Shown in pieces: positions 28,812 through 39,999 of a stretch of 64,000 nt of DNA. How positions within the stretch are numbered: position 1 is the first letter of the stretch; each line of letters begins with the position of its first letter. This DNA comes from Doryteuthis pealeii (lineage: Eukaryota; Mollusca; Cephalopoda; Myopsida; Loliginidae), in contig CM042145.1 of NCBI GenBank assembly GCA_023376005.1, positions 94,808,322 to 94,872,321 of the forward strand. Direction: 5' to 3'. The notes beneath the pieces were generated by a model that saw only the letters and a program-made list of their open reading frames with translations, had not been told where the DNA came from and made no database searches. The translations under genes were made by a program, and so were the position numbers.

Positions 28812-28879
28812 CATTTATCCCAGACAAAACCGTGTTTCGAGAACGTTTCACGTCTCTTCAGTGGTGGCTAGAATAAATG
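28812..28879 (-). ncRNA. Hammerhead ribozyme with extended stem I
   Basis: Minus strand: outer stem I CATTTATTC/GATAAATG, an internal loop (TAGCCA), inner stem I CCA/TGG, core CTGAAGA, stem II with CGT/ACG helix and a bulge, GAAA, stem III ACA/TGT with loop CGGTTT, and cleavage after GTC. The internal loop in stem I and bulge in stem II are where natural hammerheads make their activating tertiary contact. Best-formed candidate in the window by size of stem I. Confidence 0.7.
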
Positions 28880-29186
28880 ATCCAGCTTTGAATAGATCAA
28901 AAGTGTGATTTGGAAAATTGTGTTTAAAATTGGTTGTTAAAAAAATGTAAATACTCAATAAGAAGATAAATAAAAACGTCTTAGTTGAAGTAAGATAACC
29001 AGAGAGGTTGACATGTCCGCAAAATCCACCGAACCTACATGCCACAAACTGGTGACTGTGCAAGAGACAACACTTGTCAGCTTTGTTACACATAGTTATA
29101 ATTTTTATAATAATCTTTAATTACATTAAGAACTTAAATACTTGCACAGACCCGAGGTGTAATTAATTAGCTTAGTAAGATTAAGT

Positions 29187-29228
29187 GAGGAGGAGAGAGA
29201 GAAGAGAGAGGAGAGAGAGAGAAGAGAG

Positions 29229-29265
<37 letters not shown>
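29187..29265. repeat. (GA)n microsatellite
   Basis: GA repeats with GAGGAG interruptions. Confidence 0.95.
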
Positions 29266-29266
<1 letters not shown>

Positions 29267-29530
29267 TATATGTTATTGGGTTAACCCAGCTATGGGTTAA
29301 ATAGTAGGACAAGCTGGCCTTCAGCCCTTGGGGGTAGTTTAACCAGTCTACGGAAGGGATAACTCGAATTTCAAAATCCCTGAGGCGGTCCCGTTGATTG
29401 GGCTTTGTGGCGAACCTTCTTGATGCACACAATTCTTTCCTATCGACTGTGCAAAAAGTGTGGATTGTCCAACACAAGCCTTCACCACTATAAACACAAA
29501 TCCCTGTGTGGGAGTTCATTGTTGGTATGA
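29266..29530 (-). repeat. Partial SINE B-related repeat
   Basis: Contains 'CAGCTATGGGTTAAATAGTAGGAC' region and 'CCCTTGGGGGTAG', resembling the body of SINE B, followed by unrelated sequence. Confidence 0.35.
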
Positions 29531-29985
29531 CCCTTATACGTCGAAAACGACGGGAGAGTCCATTATATTATATTATATATATCATATAGAGAATGTTGTT
29601 ACTTGAATTCGTTAAAAGTATCTTTATTTCATATCGTTAGACTTCGAAAATTAAAAAAATAAAAACAAGTCCAATCAGCAGCACTGAAAATCCGACCACT
29701 CAAACGCAAACGTTCTCAACGTTTGTTTCCATCGAAAATAACCTTTAACCCCAGCTGTTGCCAATCCTGCTACATTACTCGGGAGGTGGTTTGGTGTATT
29801 TGTTAGCGGATATAATCTTCACGGGGTTATTTAATTGCCTAAGTTTGATCATTTGGTAAAATACTTGATTACAAATCATAACTGCAGCTTTCGTGTCCTA
29901 TTGAATTTTTAAAAAATATTGCGCTTTTTCATAATCATTTGTTTACATGAATTTACATGGTCTCAAGTATTTCTATCTACGGGTT
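29531..29985. other. Unclassified sequence
   Basis: Nothing recognised. About here the sequence begins to look noisier. Confidence 0.3.
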
Positions 29986-29989
29986 AGCT

Positions 29990-30235
29990 TCAGTTTTGGT
30001 AGAAGTTCGGTAGAACACAAGGTTCCATTTCGATACGGGGGTCCTGCGCCACTCAGCGTATGAAGTAGCACAGGGATATGTGCGGTAGAAGTAAGGAGCT
30101 GATGTTAGGTGTTGTGCTCACCTCAGACGCTAAACATAATCTCTTGGTCAGCGCAAGTGAAAAGGGATAGACTCCCTCACTTGATTGGCTGATAACCGAC
30201 TTTAGGCCGCCCCGAACGACTTACTTTTTACTTTA
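29990..30235 (+). mobile_element. SINE family A
   Basis: Degenerate tRNA-like head (GGTAGAAGTTCGGTAGAAC; TTCGATACGGG), body 'GGAGCTGATG', 'CTCACCTCAGACGCTAAAC', 'GAAAAGGGATAGACTCC', and end 'ACCGACTTTAGGCCGCCCC'. Many single-base indels. Confidence 0.8.
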
Positions 30236-30399
30236 TGGTGTTTCAGTAAAGTAATTCTTTTATAAACGATCATAATCATTTGTTACATATAAATTGATGG
30301 TTGCAGTGTTCCCTATCAAATAAGTAACAATCTTCCAAGTTCAGTATATTAGACGCAGAGATAGGTACTAACAGTTTTCAATGTAAGGCCCAATCTGTT

Positions 30400-30990
30400 T
30401 GAGATTGATTGATTGATTGATAGTTTTAAACGGCATGTCAACCCGTCCAGTGTTATTTTATGCAAGCGGTAGGCTGTGACGGGATGGTCACTTTATTGTT
30501 ATGTTCTTATTTTTCCAGGCTTTTTTAATTGATTTAGATAGTAGGTTATTTGCAGTTGCTGTTGGAAATCGAGTTTAAAGTATAAGGTTATAGGGTAAGT
30601 CAAGTGTGGTTATAATTTGGTTTTGGTAAGAAGGTTTTCTTTTTAAACAATTTTATAACAATTTTATACAATTTTATTTTTTCTATTTAACCCATAGATG
30701 GGTCCCTAACAAGGTCTGCCACTCCGGGTCAGAGTGGACCTGGGGTGTAATGGTGAATAAAGCGTGCTACACATTCCCCAGACCTCCAGAACTGGAACCG
30801 TCGCCATCAGATGAGTTTAAGGTCATCCCAGGAATATGGAGACCCCACCCACCGCCTTCTAGCACATATTGACAAAGAATTCGGCTTTCCATAAGGACAT
30901 GGGGGGGCAATCATGTGGTGCTAGGGCTTGATATGACCAGCCGATATTCGGAGGGGGCCTCCTCAACCACCATTTAGCCCAAGTAACCAA
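30400..30990 (+). repeat. Repeat family C
   Basis: Starts GATTGATTGATTGAT / AAACGGCATGTCAACC and ends 'GACCAGCCGATATTCGG...CATTTAGCCCAAG'. Same order as at 25.7 kb, with indels. Confidence 0.7.
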
Positions 30991-31078
30991 AGTTTTTTTG
31001 TGTATATCCTTTGTAGCGAATATTTTTGTAGGTAATATTTTGTTTGGTTTGATTTTATAAACTGGTAGAAATAATTTT

Positions 31079-31330
31079 CATAGCTCAGTCGGTAGAGCGT
31101 TCGGTTAGAAACCACAAGGTTCCTAGTTCGATACGCGGTCCTCGTCAACGTCAGCGTATGAGTAGCATAGGGATCCGGGCGGTAAAGTAATGGAGCTGAT
31201 GGTAGGTGTGGCGCTCCACCTCAGACGCCAAACAATCTCTTTGTCTAAGCGCTATTGAAAAGGGGTATTATACTCCTCGGCTATCTGGCCATAGCCGACT
31301 TTAGGCCGCCCGACAGACTTTTACTTTACT
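31079..31330 (+). mobile_element. SINE family A, full head
   Basis: A box TAGCTCAGTCGG with GTAGAGCG (31,081-31,099) and B box TAGTTCGATAC (about 31,124-31,134). Body and end 'GCCGACTTTAGGCCGCCC', then ACTTTTACTTTA tail. Confidence 0.85.
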
Positions 31331-31559
31331 ATATTAATATATGGTTGGGATATATTTGTGTAGATTTTCATTAACTGAAGTGAGTAACAATAAATTCCTG
31401 GATATAATTTCTAACTTCAGCCTTACAATAATTAGAAGAAATAAACTTAAGCAAGTAAAAACCAAGTGATATGTTAGATTTTTCTATTAACTTCACGTGT
31501 ATTATATCAACTGGTAGAAATAATGTTCATTAATTCAATGTAAAATTAAATACAGTGCC

Positions 31560-31775
31560 AGTTCAGCCCAGTCCGTAGAGCATCGCCTATGAATCGCAAG
31601 GTTCTTGCATTCGATACTTGGTCCCCGCCACTCCAACACTGATAGAGTGAACCTGATCTGTGCTGTAAAGTGGGAAGCTGGCGGTAGGTTGGGGCTCCAC
31701 CCCACAGAAAACATATCTCCCTGGTTTAAGTGTATCGGAAAAGAAGGATGGATCTTTTACGAAACACACCATTGG
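31560..31775 (+). mobile_element. SINE family A, diverged
   Basis: CAGCCCAGTCCGTAGAGC head, GCATTCGATAC B-box region, 'GGGGCTCCACCCC' body. The 3' end is lost at the start of the tandem array. Confidence 0.7.
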
Positions 31776-31778
31776 TGG

Positions 31779-32475
31779 TGACTATGTGGAAATAGTGTTT
31801 AGTAGCTGATAACTTGCTCTATCGAACAGTGTTATTATATCCCCGTTTGAGGAGTTTTGATTCCCCTAAATAACAAACGGGATGATGTGACTATTGTTGA
31901 AAAATAAAAGATACTTTTTCGTAGCTGAAAACATGCCCTATAGCAAATGGAGTTATTATTGCCCCTTGTATCTCTTATTGTTATGAATGTAATAAATCGG
32001 AAGCATGACTTTCGGATCAATTTTTACATGCAGACCTTAACGTTTAACTATGTGGGTAAATAGTGTTTGTAGCTGAAAACATGCTCTATGCGAAACAGTA
32101 TTAGTGGGTCTAGTGTGTTTGCTGTTGTTTCAATGGAAATAAATAAGGAAGCCTTCTTTGGGAGAATCTCACATATGTATAGTCAATGTATAAGTCAAGT
32201 GCTGATGACTATGTGCGAAGGAAAATGTTTTTGTAGCTGAAATAGCGGCCCAATCCAACATGTAATTGGCTTCCTTAATGATTTGTAGTTTCACTGGAAA
32301 TAAAAAGGAGGTATTAATTTTGGAGTCAACCGTCTTGAAATCTTAGCATGTTTTAGTTAACTATTTTTTAGAGCTCTTGTGGGAAAATAGTGTTTGTAGC
32401 GAAACGTGCCCTATGGAATAGTGTTATTGTGTTGCTGTAAATAATTTGTACTTTCTGGAAAATAATAGGAGGCTT
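31779..32475. repeat. About 165-bp degenerate tandem repeat
   Basis: Five unequal units, each with 'CTATGTGGGAAATAGTGTTTGTAGCTGAAA', 'CCTATGGAAATAGTGTTATTG' and 'TCACTGGAAATAAAAAGGAGG'-like words; spacing between the best-matched starts (32,048, 32,207, 32,378) is about 160-170. Confidence 0.7.
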
Positions 32476-32599
32476 TACTTTCAGATCACTTTTTCCCGAT
32501 CCTCCGTAATTAAAAAAAAAGCGTTCAAAATCTAAGACTCAACGGATAGTTTTTGTCTATGTTTGTGCAGAACTGCAAGAGAGTAGAAAAGTTTGAAGC

Positions 32600-32850
32600 G
32601 GCGGGATCCAGATGGTTAGAGTTGTAGGAAATGGACTCGTCGCCCGGAGTTCAAATCCCGGACGAAGCTACAGTTCACATAGCGCTAATACCTTTGGGAA
32701 AGGTTGATGGATTCCAACTACTCCCCTCCGCTATGGTACATAGTAGGGCAGGATGGGCTTTTAACCTTGGTTTAGCAACCAGTCTAGGAGACAGAAAACT
32801 CTGAAGTTCAACCCTGTTAAACCGCGCTTGTAGTGGTGCCTACTAGAATA
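32600..32850 (+). mobile_element. SINE family B, full head
   Basis: A-box-like TGGTTAGAGTTG (about 32,612) and B box GAGTTCAAATCCC (32,647-32,659), then 'CACATAGCGCTAATACC', 'CGCTATGGTACATAGTAGG' and 'AACTCTGAAGTTCAACCCTGTTAAACC'. Confidence 0.85.
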
Positions 32851-33235
32851 GGCCTCAGTCCCTAATTAGTGATTATTTCAATAAAATATAAAAATGACGA
32901 AAGGATGAAGCGAAACCGACTAGAAGAACAGGGATATGGAACTATACGGCAGATTGAACCAAAGAAAGGCCACGTTCACATATGGAATCAGTAAGAAATC
33001 TGGCTACTAATCAGCCGCCTCCGGCAGATGTGGGTTTCCTTCGGGTCTGCTCTTGCTTACCAAGGTCCATAAATAGATGAATTGGTTTCCGAGGAGGACA
33101 ACTGATTGCCTTCAATATCCGGACAATGACGGAGGTAAATAAACCAGTGGCTATTTCGGAGATTAACAAAGGGGAGAGGTCGCCGGATTATGGACGTAAC
33201 GACCCGACAAAGGTGAATGATATGGACGTCATAGA
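32851..33235. other. Unclassified sequence
   Basis: Nothing recognised; a short open frame continues into the purine tract from 33,126. Confidence 0.35.
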
Positions 33236-33239
33236 CCCA

Positions 33240-33915
33240 GGCGTATTTAAGAGATATTTACAGAGAAAGAGAGAGAAGAGAGAGAGAAGGAGAGAGAGAG
33301 AGAGGGGGGAGGAAAGGGAGAACGAAAAAAAGAAAGAAAAAGAGGAACGGTGGAATGAAAGGAGAATAGAAGAAGTTTAAGACGGAGGAGGAAATTAAAG
33401 AAGGAAAGGAGAAAAAGTGAAAATTAAAAGGATGAGGGATAAGAAGGGAGAGAAAGAGAAGAAGTCGGAGGAGGAGGAGGAGGAAAAGGAAGAAGAATGA
33501 TGACGAAGGAGGATAGTGAGATCAAACGATGAAGTAGAGAAATAAAAAATGGGGGTAGGATGGATAAAAGAAGAATAAGGATGTGGATGGGGGCGGAGAA
33601 GAAGTAGGGAGAAGAACAAGGTAAAAGGAAAGAAGAAGAAGTAGAATTCAGAATGAGAGGGAGCAAGATGAAGAAAGAGCGAGAGAGGAGAAACGACGGA
33701 ACGGGGAAGAAGGGAGAGAAGATAGGTGAAGAGAAGAAGAAGAAGAAGAGAAGAAGAAGAAGAAAATTGATGAGCAAGAACAGAAAAACAAAGACCAAGA
33801 AAAAATTGTAGTTTATGAAAAATAAAGTTCCTGAAAATCTAGTGAAAAGAAAGTAGGAAGAAAAATAATTGAGAAAACAAGAGGAAGAATGAAGGAGGAA
33901 AAAAAGGAAAGATAG

Positions 33916-33974
<59 letters not shown>

Positions 33975-34107
33975 TGGGAGATGAGATGGCTGAGAGAGAA
34001 TCAATGTTTTCATGAAAGAATTAAGAAAATCTAAGTAACATGATTGAGAATTGTCGTTGGGGTATAGTTGAAATAGAGTAAGACAAGAGGAGAGAGGAAG
34101 AGAGAGA

Positions 34108-34148
<41 letters not shown>

Positions 34149-35040
34149 GAGAGAGACAGGGTGGAAGAGAAGAGAAAGGGAGAGAGAAGTGAGTGAGAGA
34201 AGAGAGAGGCTAGACAGACAGTCGGATATTATCAAAGATAAAATCAAGAAAAGAGAGAAAGAAGAGAACCAGACCACCACACCACAACAGAAGAAGAAGA
34301 AGAAAGAAGAAGAAGAAGAAGAAAGGACGAGAGAAAGAAGAAGGACGAAGAAGACGAAGAAGAAGAAGAAGAAGAAGAAGAAGAAGAAGAAGAAGAAGAG
34401 AAAAGAAAAGAAGAAGAGGAGAAGAAAGGACGAGAGAGAAGAAAAAAGAAGAAGAAGAAGAAAAAGAAGAAGAAGAAGAAAAAAAAAGAAGAAGAAGAAG
34501 AGAAGAAGGAAAGAAAAAGAAGAGAAGAAGAAGAAGAAAGGACGATGAGAAGAAGAAGAAGAAGAAGAAGAAGAGCAGAAAGAAGAGAGAAAGAAGAAGA
34601 GAAGAAGAAGAAGAAGAGAAGAAGATAAGGACGAGAGAAGACGAAGAAGAAGAAGAAAAAAGAAAAAGAAGAAGAAGAAGAAGAAGATAAAAGAAAAAGA
34701 AGAAGAAGAAGAGAAGAAAGGACGAGAGAAGAAGAAGAAGAAGAAGAAGAAGAAGAAGAAGAAGAAAGGACGAGAGAAGAAGAAGAATGAAGAAGAAGAA
34801 GAAGAAGAAAGAAGAAGAAAGGACGAAGAAGAAGAAAAGAAGGGAAGAAAAGAATGAAGAAGAAAAAGACGAGAAAAGAAGAAGAAGAAGAAGAAGAAGA
34901 AGAAGAAGAAGAAGAAAGCAAGGACGAGAGAAAGAAGAAAGAAGAGAAGAAAGAAAAGACAGAAGAAGAAGAAGAAGAAGAAGAAGAAAGGACGAGAGAA
35001 GAAGAAAAAGAACGCTTAAAAATGTATGAAAAGATACTTA
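33240..35040. repeat. 1.8-kb GAA/GA-rich polypurine tract
   Basis: Plus strand is almost all purine: GA (33,270-33,330; 33,920-33,970; 34,100-34,150) then long GAA/AAG runs (34,285-35,000) with periodic GGACGAGAGAA words. Mirrored by 62,440-64,000. Such tracts can form triplex (H-DNA); the frames of poly-Ser/Phe and poly-Lys/Glu/Arg are artefacts. Confidence 0.95.
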
Positions 35041-35494
35041 AAGACTGAAGAAAAGAACCGTAATTAAAGGAAAGACAAAACCTCAAGTCAGACAAAATGC
35101 GACAAAAACTAGACCTTTGATGTTCCCTGAGTCAGCAATTGTTATTGAGTAATACAGCACAGGTATGTTCATAAGTATTGAACAATCTGACAATGCTTAT
35201 AAAAATTAATTAGGATGTTGAGGGTTAAAACAGAAACACGTACGCACACGCGCAAAGTTACGCGTAAATATCTCGTGTATAAGTATACATGAAATATATT
35301 AGGGCACCTCGCGTGGTGTAATGTTACAACTAGACTCGAAAACCTCTGTCTGTGAAGTTCGATTCTCACTAGTGCCGCCACACTTCTGGCTTGGCCACAA
35401 TCTAAGCTAATCTTACTGAAATAAACTTATAGGGCGACCTTGACTCTCATCGTGTTTGATTACTGTAATTTTTTATTAAAATCTTATTTGAAAT

Positions 35495-35760
35495 AGATAC
35501 TAATTAAGGACTGGGCATCTAGAGTGATATCCTAAGCGGAGTTTAACTGTTTGAATTCGAGTTTTATTCTCCTAGACTGGTTGCCTAACCAAGGTTAAAG
35601 ACCCAGTCTGCCTACTATTTGCCAATAGCCTGGTGGAAGGGTAGCTTGATAGACTTTCCTGTCCCAAGTGTATTAGCACTGATGTGAACTGTAGCTTCGT
35701 TCAGGATTTGAACTCGGGTCGACAGTCCATTTTTCCTACAACTCTAGCCATTAGAAACAT
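35495..35760 (-). mobile_element. SINE family B
   Basis: Reverse orientation: 'GATTTGAACTCGGGTCGACAGTCC' near 35,705 is the B-box side; the body and end are as in other copies. Mirrored at 61,690-61,945. Confidence 0.8.
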
Positions 35761-36184
35761 GCGGCCTTTTAATTCGAATTATTCGAGTATCACATGCACT
35801 TACATAACAATAGCCTGTAACTATAGAATTACAGTCAAGTCACATGGAAAGGCATTGGTTCACACTAAGTTAAGCCGAGTTAGCAGTCGATGAGACAGTT
35901 CAGTAACTTAATTGGGTGACTACTTAAACAATAGTAGGCATGTAAATCACTTGAGGCCTTTGATTGTTCAAAATGACTTGGTTCGGATTTAATGACCTGT
36001 AAGGGTTAATACGCCCTAAAAAATTGGCTTCGAAATTCCTGAAAAAAAAAAGAATTCTTCGTGTATATATAGAAATGAAATTATAAAAACAATAAAACAT
36101 AACAAAAGAAAAACCAAACACAGAAATAAAAAACAAAGACTGACATTTTAATTATAGCCCCTAATAGATCTAATTTTGAATTTG

Positions 36185-36375
36185 TTCACTTTTTCTCGAC
36201 AAGTAAGTAAGTCGGTGAGTAGCCTATGTCGGTATTCCCCAAAAATACGAGGGTGTCCTACTCCCTTTTACACTTTGCACAAGAAATTGGTTTTTTTGCG
36301 GTCTGGAGATGGAATGCCAAACCGCACCATCAGGACCCACTTTACCGCACAGATTTATAAGTTCTACGTTTAAAT
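36185..36375 (-). mobile_element. SINE family A, degenerate
   Basis: Contains CCTATGTCGGTATTCCCC, CTACTCCCTTTTACAC and GCACCATCAGGACCC; head lost. Mirrored at 61,168-61,326. Confidence 0.6.
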
Positions 36376-36379
36376 AAAA

Positions 36380-37250
36380 CCTTGCGTATTTTTTACGGGA
36401 AACCAAAACAGGTACTGACCAGGGAACCTGGAAGTGATTGCAATCGGATGTTATTCACACTCCCCAGACTCTAGAATGGCATATCACCACCAGATACAGT
36501 TTAACAGTATTATTTATAGTCTGTCATGATTTATTTTGAATTCTCAGAAATCGTACTAATCGCAAATGTAAATGATTCGTAATGGACGAGGACTTCTGTC
36601 AATTACTCATTTTCTGGTGTTGTGTCAAAGGTTTATTTGTATTTGTCAGATTCTATTTTGGAAAATAACATTCCTCTTCTTGATTGGCTTTGAAATTGTC
36701 CATTCACTTCAACTGTCACAGAAGTTGTTTTTTTTTTAGTTTTTTGTTTAGCTTAGATCTACGTTGTTCGCCCATCCACAGGCTTTGAACCGCTTCATGA
36801 ATTGTCAGTGTGCTGAGAGCGAGGTGGTTTTTTGTTTGTTGTAATTATATACCTGAATTTCCAGTTGTTTGTGGACTGGGCATTTAGCAATTATTTTCTT
36901 TCATGTCTCTTTGTTCTCTGCCAAGTTTTATTTTTAGTAAATTTAATAAGTTGATGATCTGCTGTGCACACTTGCGTTATATCATATATATAATATATAT
37001 ATATATATAGTATATTATATTATATATAGGAGGTGTGGTAAAAGGAAAAGTGAACAAAAAATAATGACTCAAACAGGTCCATACGCGAAGAACATCCCTC
37101 AGTTTGACTTTATTCAAAGCAAAATACGTACATTTGTGTGTATAGAGAGAAAGTAAGTAGCAAAATAAGTATTTTGCTTTGAATAAAGACAGACTGAGAT
37201 GTTCTTCAGTCAGAGGACGAAATATTTTCTCTCCTGCTTGGACTAGTTGA
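36380..37250. other. Unclassified sequence with short TA tract
   Basis: No gene. Family C fragment near 36,400-36,500 ('GAACCTGG', 'ATATCACCACCAGATACAG'); (TA)n at 36,982-37,028. Confidence 0.35.
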
Positions 37251-37251
37251 G

Positions 37252-37265
37252 CCCCCCCCCCCCCC
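37252..37265. repeat. C14 run absent from the mirror arm
   Basis: Fourteen C where the reverse complement of the other arm near 60,270 has only TC in the same context (GTTGAG...ATTATTT). Likely sequencing artefact. Confidence 0.8.
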
Positions 37266-37364
37266 ATTATTTCTGTTCACTTTCCTTTAACTCACTCATA
37301 AACTGTCGGATTTACTCAACCCTCCTTATCTTTCATATTAGTATAGATTATATATAAATCGTCC

Positions 37365-37600
37365 CGGGTGGCCTATAAGTCCGGTATAGATCAATCAGCG
37401 AGGGTGTCCTATCCCCTTTTTCAACTAAGCGCTAGACCAAGAGATTGTTTTTTGCGTCGGAGGCGAAGCGCCACATCTACATCAGCTCCTTACTGTTACA
37501 CACCGATCCACTGTGCTACTCAAGGCTAAGTGGCGAGGCTGGTATCGCACTAGGAACCGGTGGGTTCTAGGGCCGAACGCTCTTAACCGACTGATATATA
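37365..37600 (-). mobile_element. SINE family A
   Basis: Minus strand: head near 37,600 (GTCGGTTAAGAGCG; TAGTGCGATACC), body and end 'GGCCACCCGGGAC'. Mirrored at 59,940-60,180, where the head reads more cleanly. Confidence 0.8.
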
Positions 37601-37619
37601 AATATATATATATTATATA

Positions 37620-38025
37620 TTATATATAATATATAAAAGGTTTTTTTTATAGTAATCTTTGAAGCATTGTGGTATGTGGTAATATAGAAGATTTTTGAAG
37701 CAATTACATGCAATATGTGTTGAAATTATTATTTATTAAACTTGTCTTTTTTTTAACTTCTAAATATTTTCGGAAATAAAATTCATCAATCAGAGTTATT
37801 TGAAAAGTACTAGGTGTTTTTTAGTACTTGATCCCACGTATGCGGATTATTGTGATCCATTCGTTTTTTTAAGAGTTGCAGAACATCCGTATAGTTTGGA
37901 ATTTTTTTCTTTTTCGGTTACTTCCGTTTATGTTAAATCGGCTTAAATTGTCCACGGAAATAGCCGATTAACATTCACGGAAGTAACCGAAAAAGAAAAA
38001 AAAATTCGAAATATAAATGATATAT
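37620..38025. other. AT-rich sequence with small hairpin
   Basis: 37,905-37,935 TTTTTCGGTTACTTCCG and 37,975-38,000 CGGAAGTAACCGAAAAAG are inverted repeats around TTAAATCGGC. Mirrored near 59,525-59,625. Confidence 0.6.
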
Positions 38026-38235
38026 GGACATCGCAAGATTCTTGGTTTCAATACAGGCCTTCGCCAACTTAGCAGTATGAGTAGGCACAGGATCTGTGCG
38101 TAAGTGAGGAGCTGATGGTGGTGTGACGCTCCACCATACGCGAAAACAATCTCCTTGGTAAGCGCTAGAGAAAAGGGGATAGACCTCCCTCCCTGTTTTG
38201 GCTGATTTCGAACATAGGCCACGCTGCGACTTACT
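38026..38235 (+). mobile_element. SINE family A, head lost
   Basis: Contains 'GGAGCTGATGGTGG', 'TGACGCTCCACC', 'AAAAGGGGATAGACC'. Mirrored at 59,300-59,510. Confidence 0.75.
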
Positions 38236-39065
38236 ACTTAAAAAGATATATGTTTTACTCCCAAACACACGGTGTTCAAACCATTTTACGCCTTGATTGG
38301 CAAGGTGAACGTAATAGATGATGTATATTCCGCTCAATATTTTGCTGCCAGCGCCTGCGAACTAGGTATTTTAACTTTGGAGAAACCATTGTGCGGAGTT
38401 TTACATATGCTGCCGGTTTCAATATCCAGAATTGGACGTAGATTAATATAGGGGGGGGCGAGTGTGCAGAGACATCCATTAAAACTGTCGTGCTTTTCTG
38501 TTCGAAAAGACGTCTCAGACTGATATTGCAAATCGATTGGAACGGACCAGATCGTGAAAAATACGACAATGCATCTACTAGCGTAATCCACAATCCCAGG
38601 TGTTTAGCAACACTCTCAGTACGAATATCCATAAACACAAGAAGCATTGATAAATGTAACCTTAGGCAGCTCACAAAAATATCCTAGACTAATAATAGCG
38701 AATACCTGATTGTAACTCCTGCAAAAAAGAACGGAAGACCTCATACCAAAGAATGAGATGGAAAACTTTCTTCTGCTCTTCTTCTCTTTCTTCTTCTTCT
38801 TCTTCTTTCTTAAAAGGACACGGGTGTAACTGAAATGTAAAGGAGCACATACCAACTCAAAATGCGCTACCCGGTAAAAGCTATTAGAAAAGTTTGAAAC
38901 AGATATGCTAATTAGTCACGACATGCAGGTTTTAAAGAAAATACATTGCAAATTTTTAAAAGAATTGAAATTAGTGAAAGAAAATAAAAAAAGGACTCTA
39001 AAAATACTAGTGAAAGCAGATAAGACAAGAATTTTTACAAACTTTACTTTTCCGGAATTTGGACA
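38236..39065. other. Unclassified sequence
   Basis: Several short open frames in both arms but not conserved in frame between arms. A TTC run lies at 38,777-38,812 (mirror: GAA run at 58,730-58,770). Confidence 0.35.
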
Positions 39066-39069
39066 CATG

Positions 39070-39940
39070 TCTTGTGGATAAGGAATTATGGTTAAGACAG
39101 TTCTAAGTGACAGTTATCTCTAGACTGCAGGTTTATATCCTGGTTAGGGGCAGCCAGTTAAACATAGAATGAATAATAACACAGCTTAACACCTGTACTC
39201 CAGCAATGTAGGGGAGAAAACATAATACCCCTGTAGGCGTTAGTTTGTATTCGCCTGGTGATTGTATCTGCCCCTTTATTTGATGATGCCCGCAGGGCCA
39301 CAGTATTAAGCGCCGGTTCAAACACTTCCGCTCTCTTTAATAGTTTCAGCAACCACACCAGAGGGGTTTAGATCTATCTAAACCCTCTCGGGGGCTCCGA
39401 CCCCCCTTACATTTACTGTAAGCCTCACAGCATGGAATATTCCTAGTCTCATGTCTGTGCTTTTGTTGTATATCTGTATCATTCAATGAATGGTCTATCT
39501 TATTTGTGTACCTCTTTTGTTGTACTCTTTACTATGAACGTTTACACTGGTTATCCATGTGCTGTGTTAGTAAATGTTTGTCTATTAACCTTGTCGGAGT
39601 TATTTGTATCCAAAGATGTATAACTTTGCACCAAACGTTATAACCCCATGGATAAATAAAGGGCTAGGTTCAAAGTTCCGTTATGGCTCCGATTACGACA
39701 CAGAAGGTTCTCGGGTATCGAATAGAAGGTTCGAGTCCGAAAGAAAGTTCCCAGATTCGAGAGTTCCCGAGTCCGAATAAGAATACCTGAAGAAGGCCGG
39801 AGGGGACATCGACCGAAACGTTGTACAGATTAGACATGAAGATGTGGACAAGTAGTCCGAATATCCAAATAATATTAATTTTAACAACTCTGATTAGCCA
39901 CAAATATAAAGTTAAGTAATAAATAAACAATTCATAAATA
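39070..39940 (+). mobile_element. tRNA-headed SINE family E, long form
   Basis: Head region with GGATAAGGAATTATGG and GCAGGTTTATATCCTGG (A- and B-box positions), body as at 2.3 kb, an extra internal segment of about 500 bases, then 'AATAAAGGGCTAGGTTCAAAGTTCCG', repeated 'AGGTTC..GAGTCCGA' words, hairpin CTGAAGAAGGCCG...CGACCGAAACG at about 39,787-39,822. Mirrored at 57,605-58,480. Confidence 0.7.
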
Positions 39941-39999
39941 ATTTAAAAAAAAACTCAACACGAAAACGAAAGCAACGTAGAAGAGGATATCAACAAAGT

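Noticed and set aside
31079..31160. Possible genuine tRNA gene
   Set aside because: A and B boxes are present but the cloverleaf is incomplete and a SINE body follows; many copies share the same head.
32202..32235. CTGATGA with nearby GAAG as a hammerhead
   Set aside because: GAAA is replaced by GAAG and no stem I pairing exists; it lies in a tandem repeat unit.
34244..35095. Long minus-strand frame (283 codons) rich in Ser/Phe/Leu
   Set aside because: Entirely inside a GAA polypurine tract; open only because the repeat lacks stop codons. Same for 62,385-63,203 and 62,422-63,114.
36982..37028. Promoter TATA boxes
   Set aside because: TA-rich strings are everywhere as microsatellites; no associated gene.
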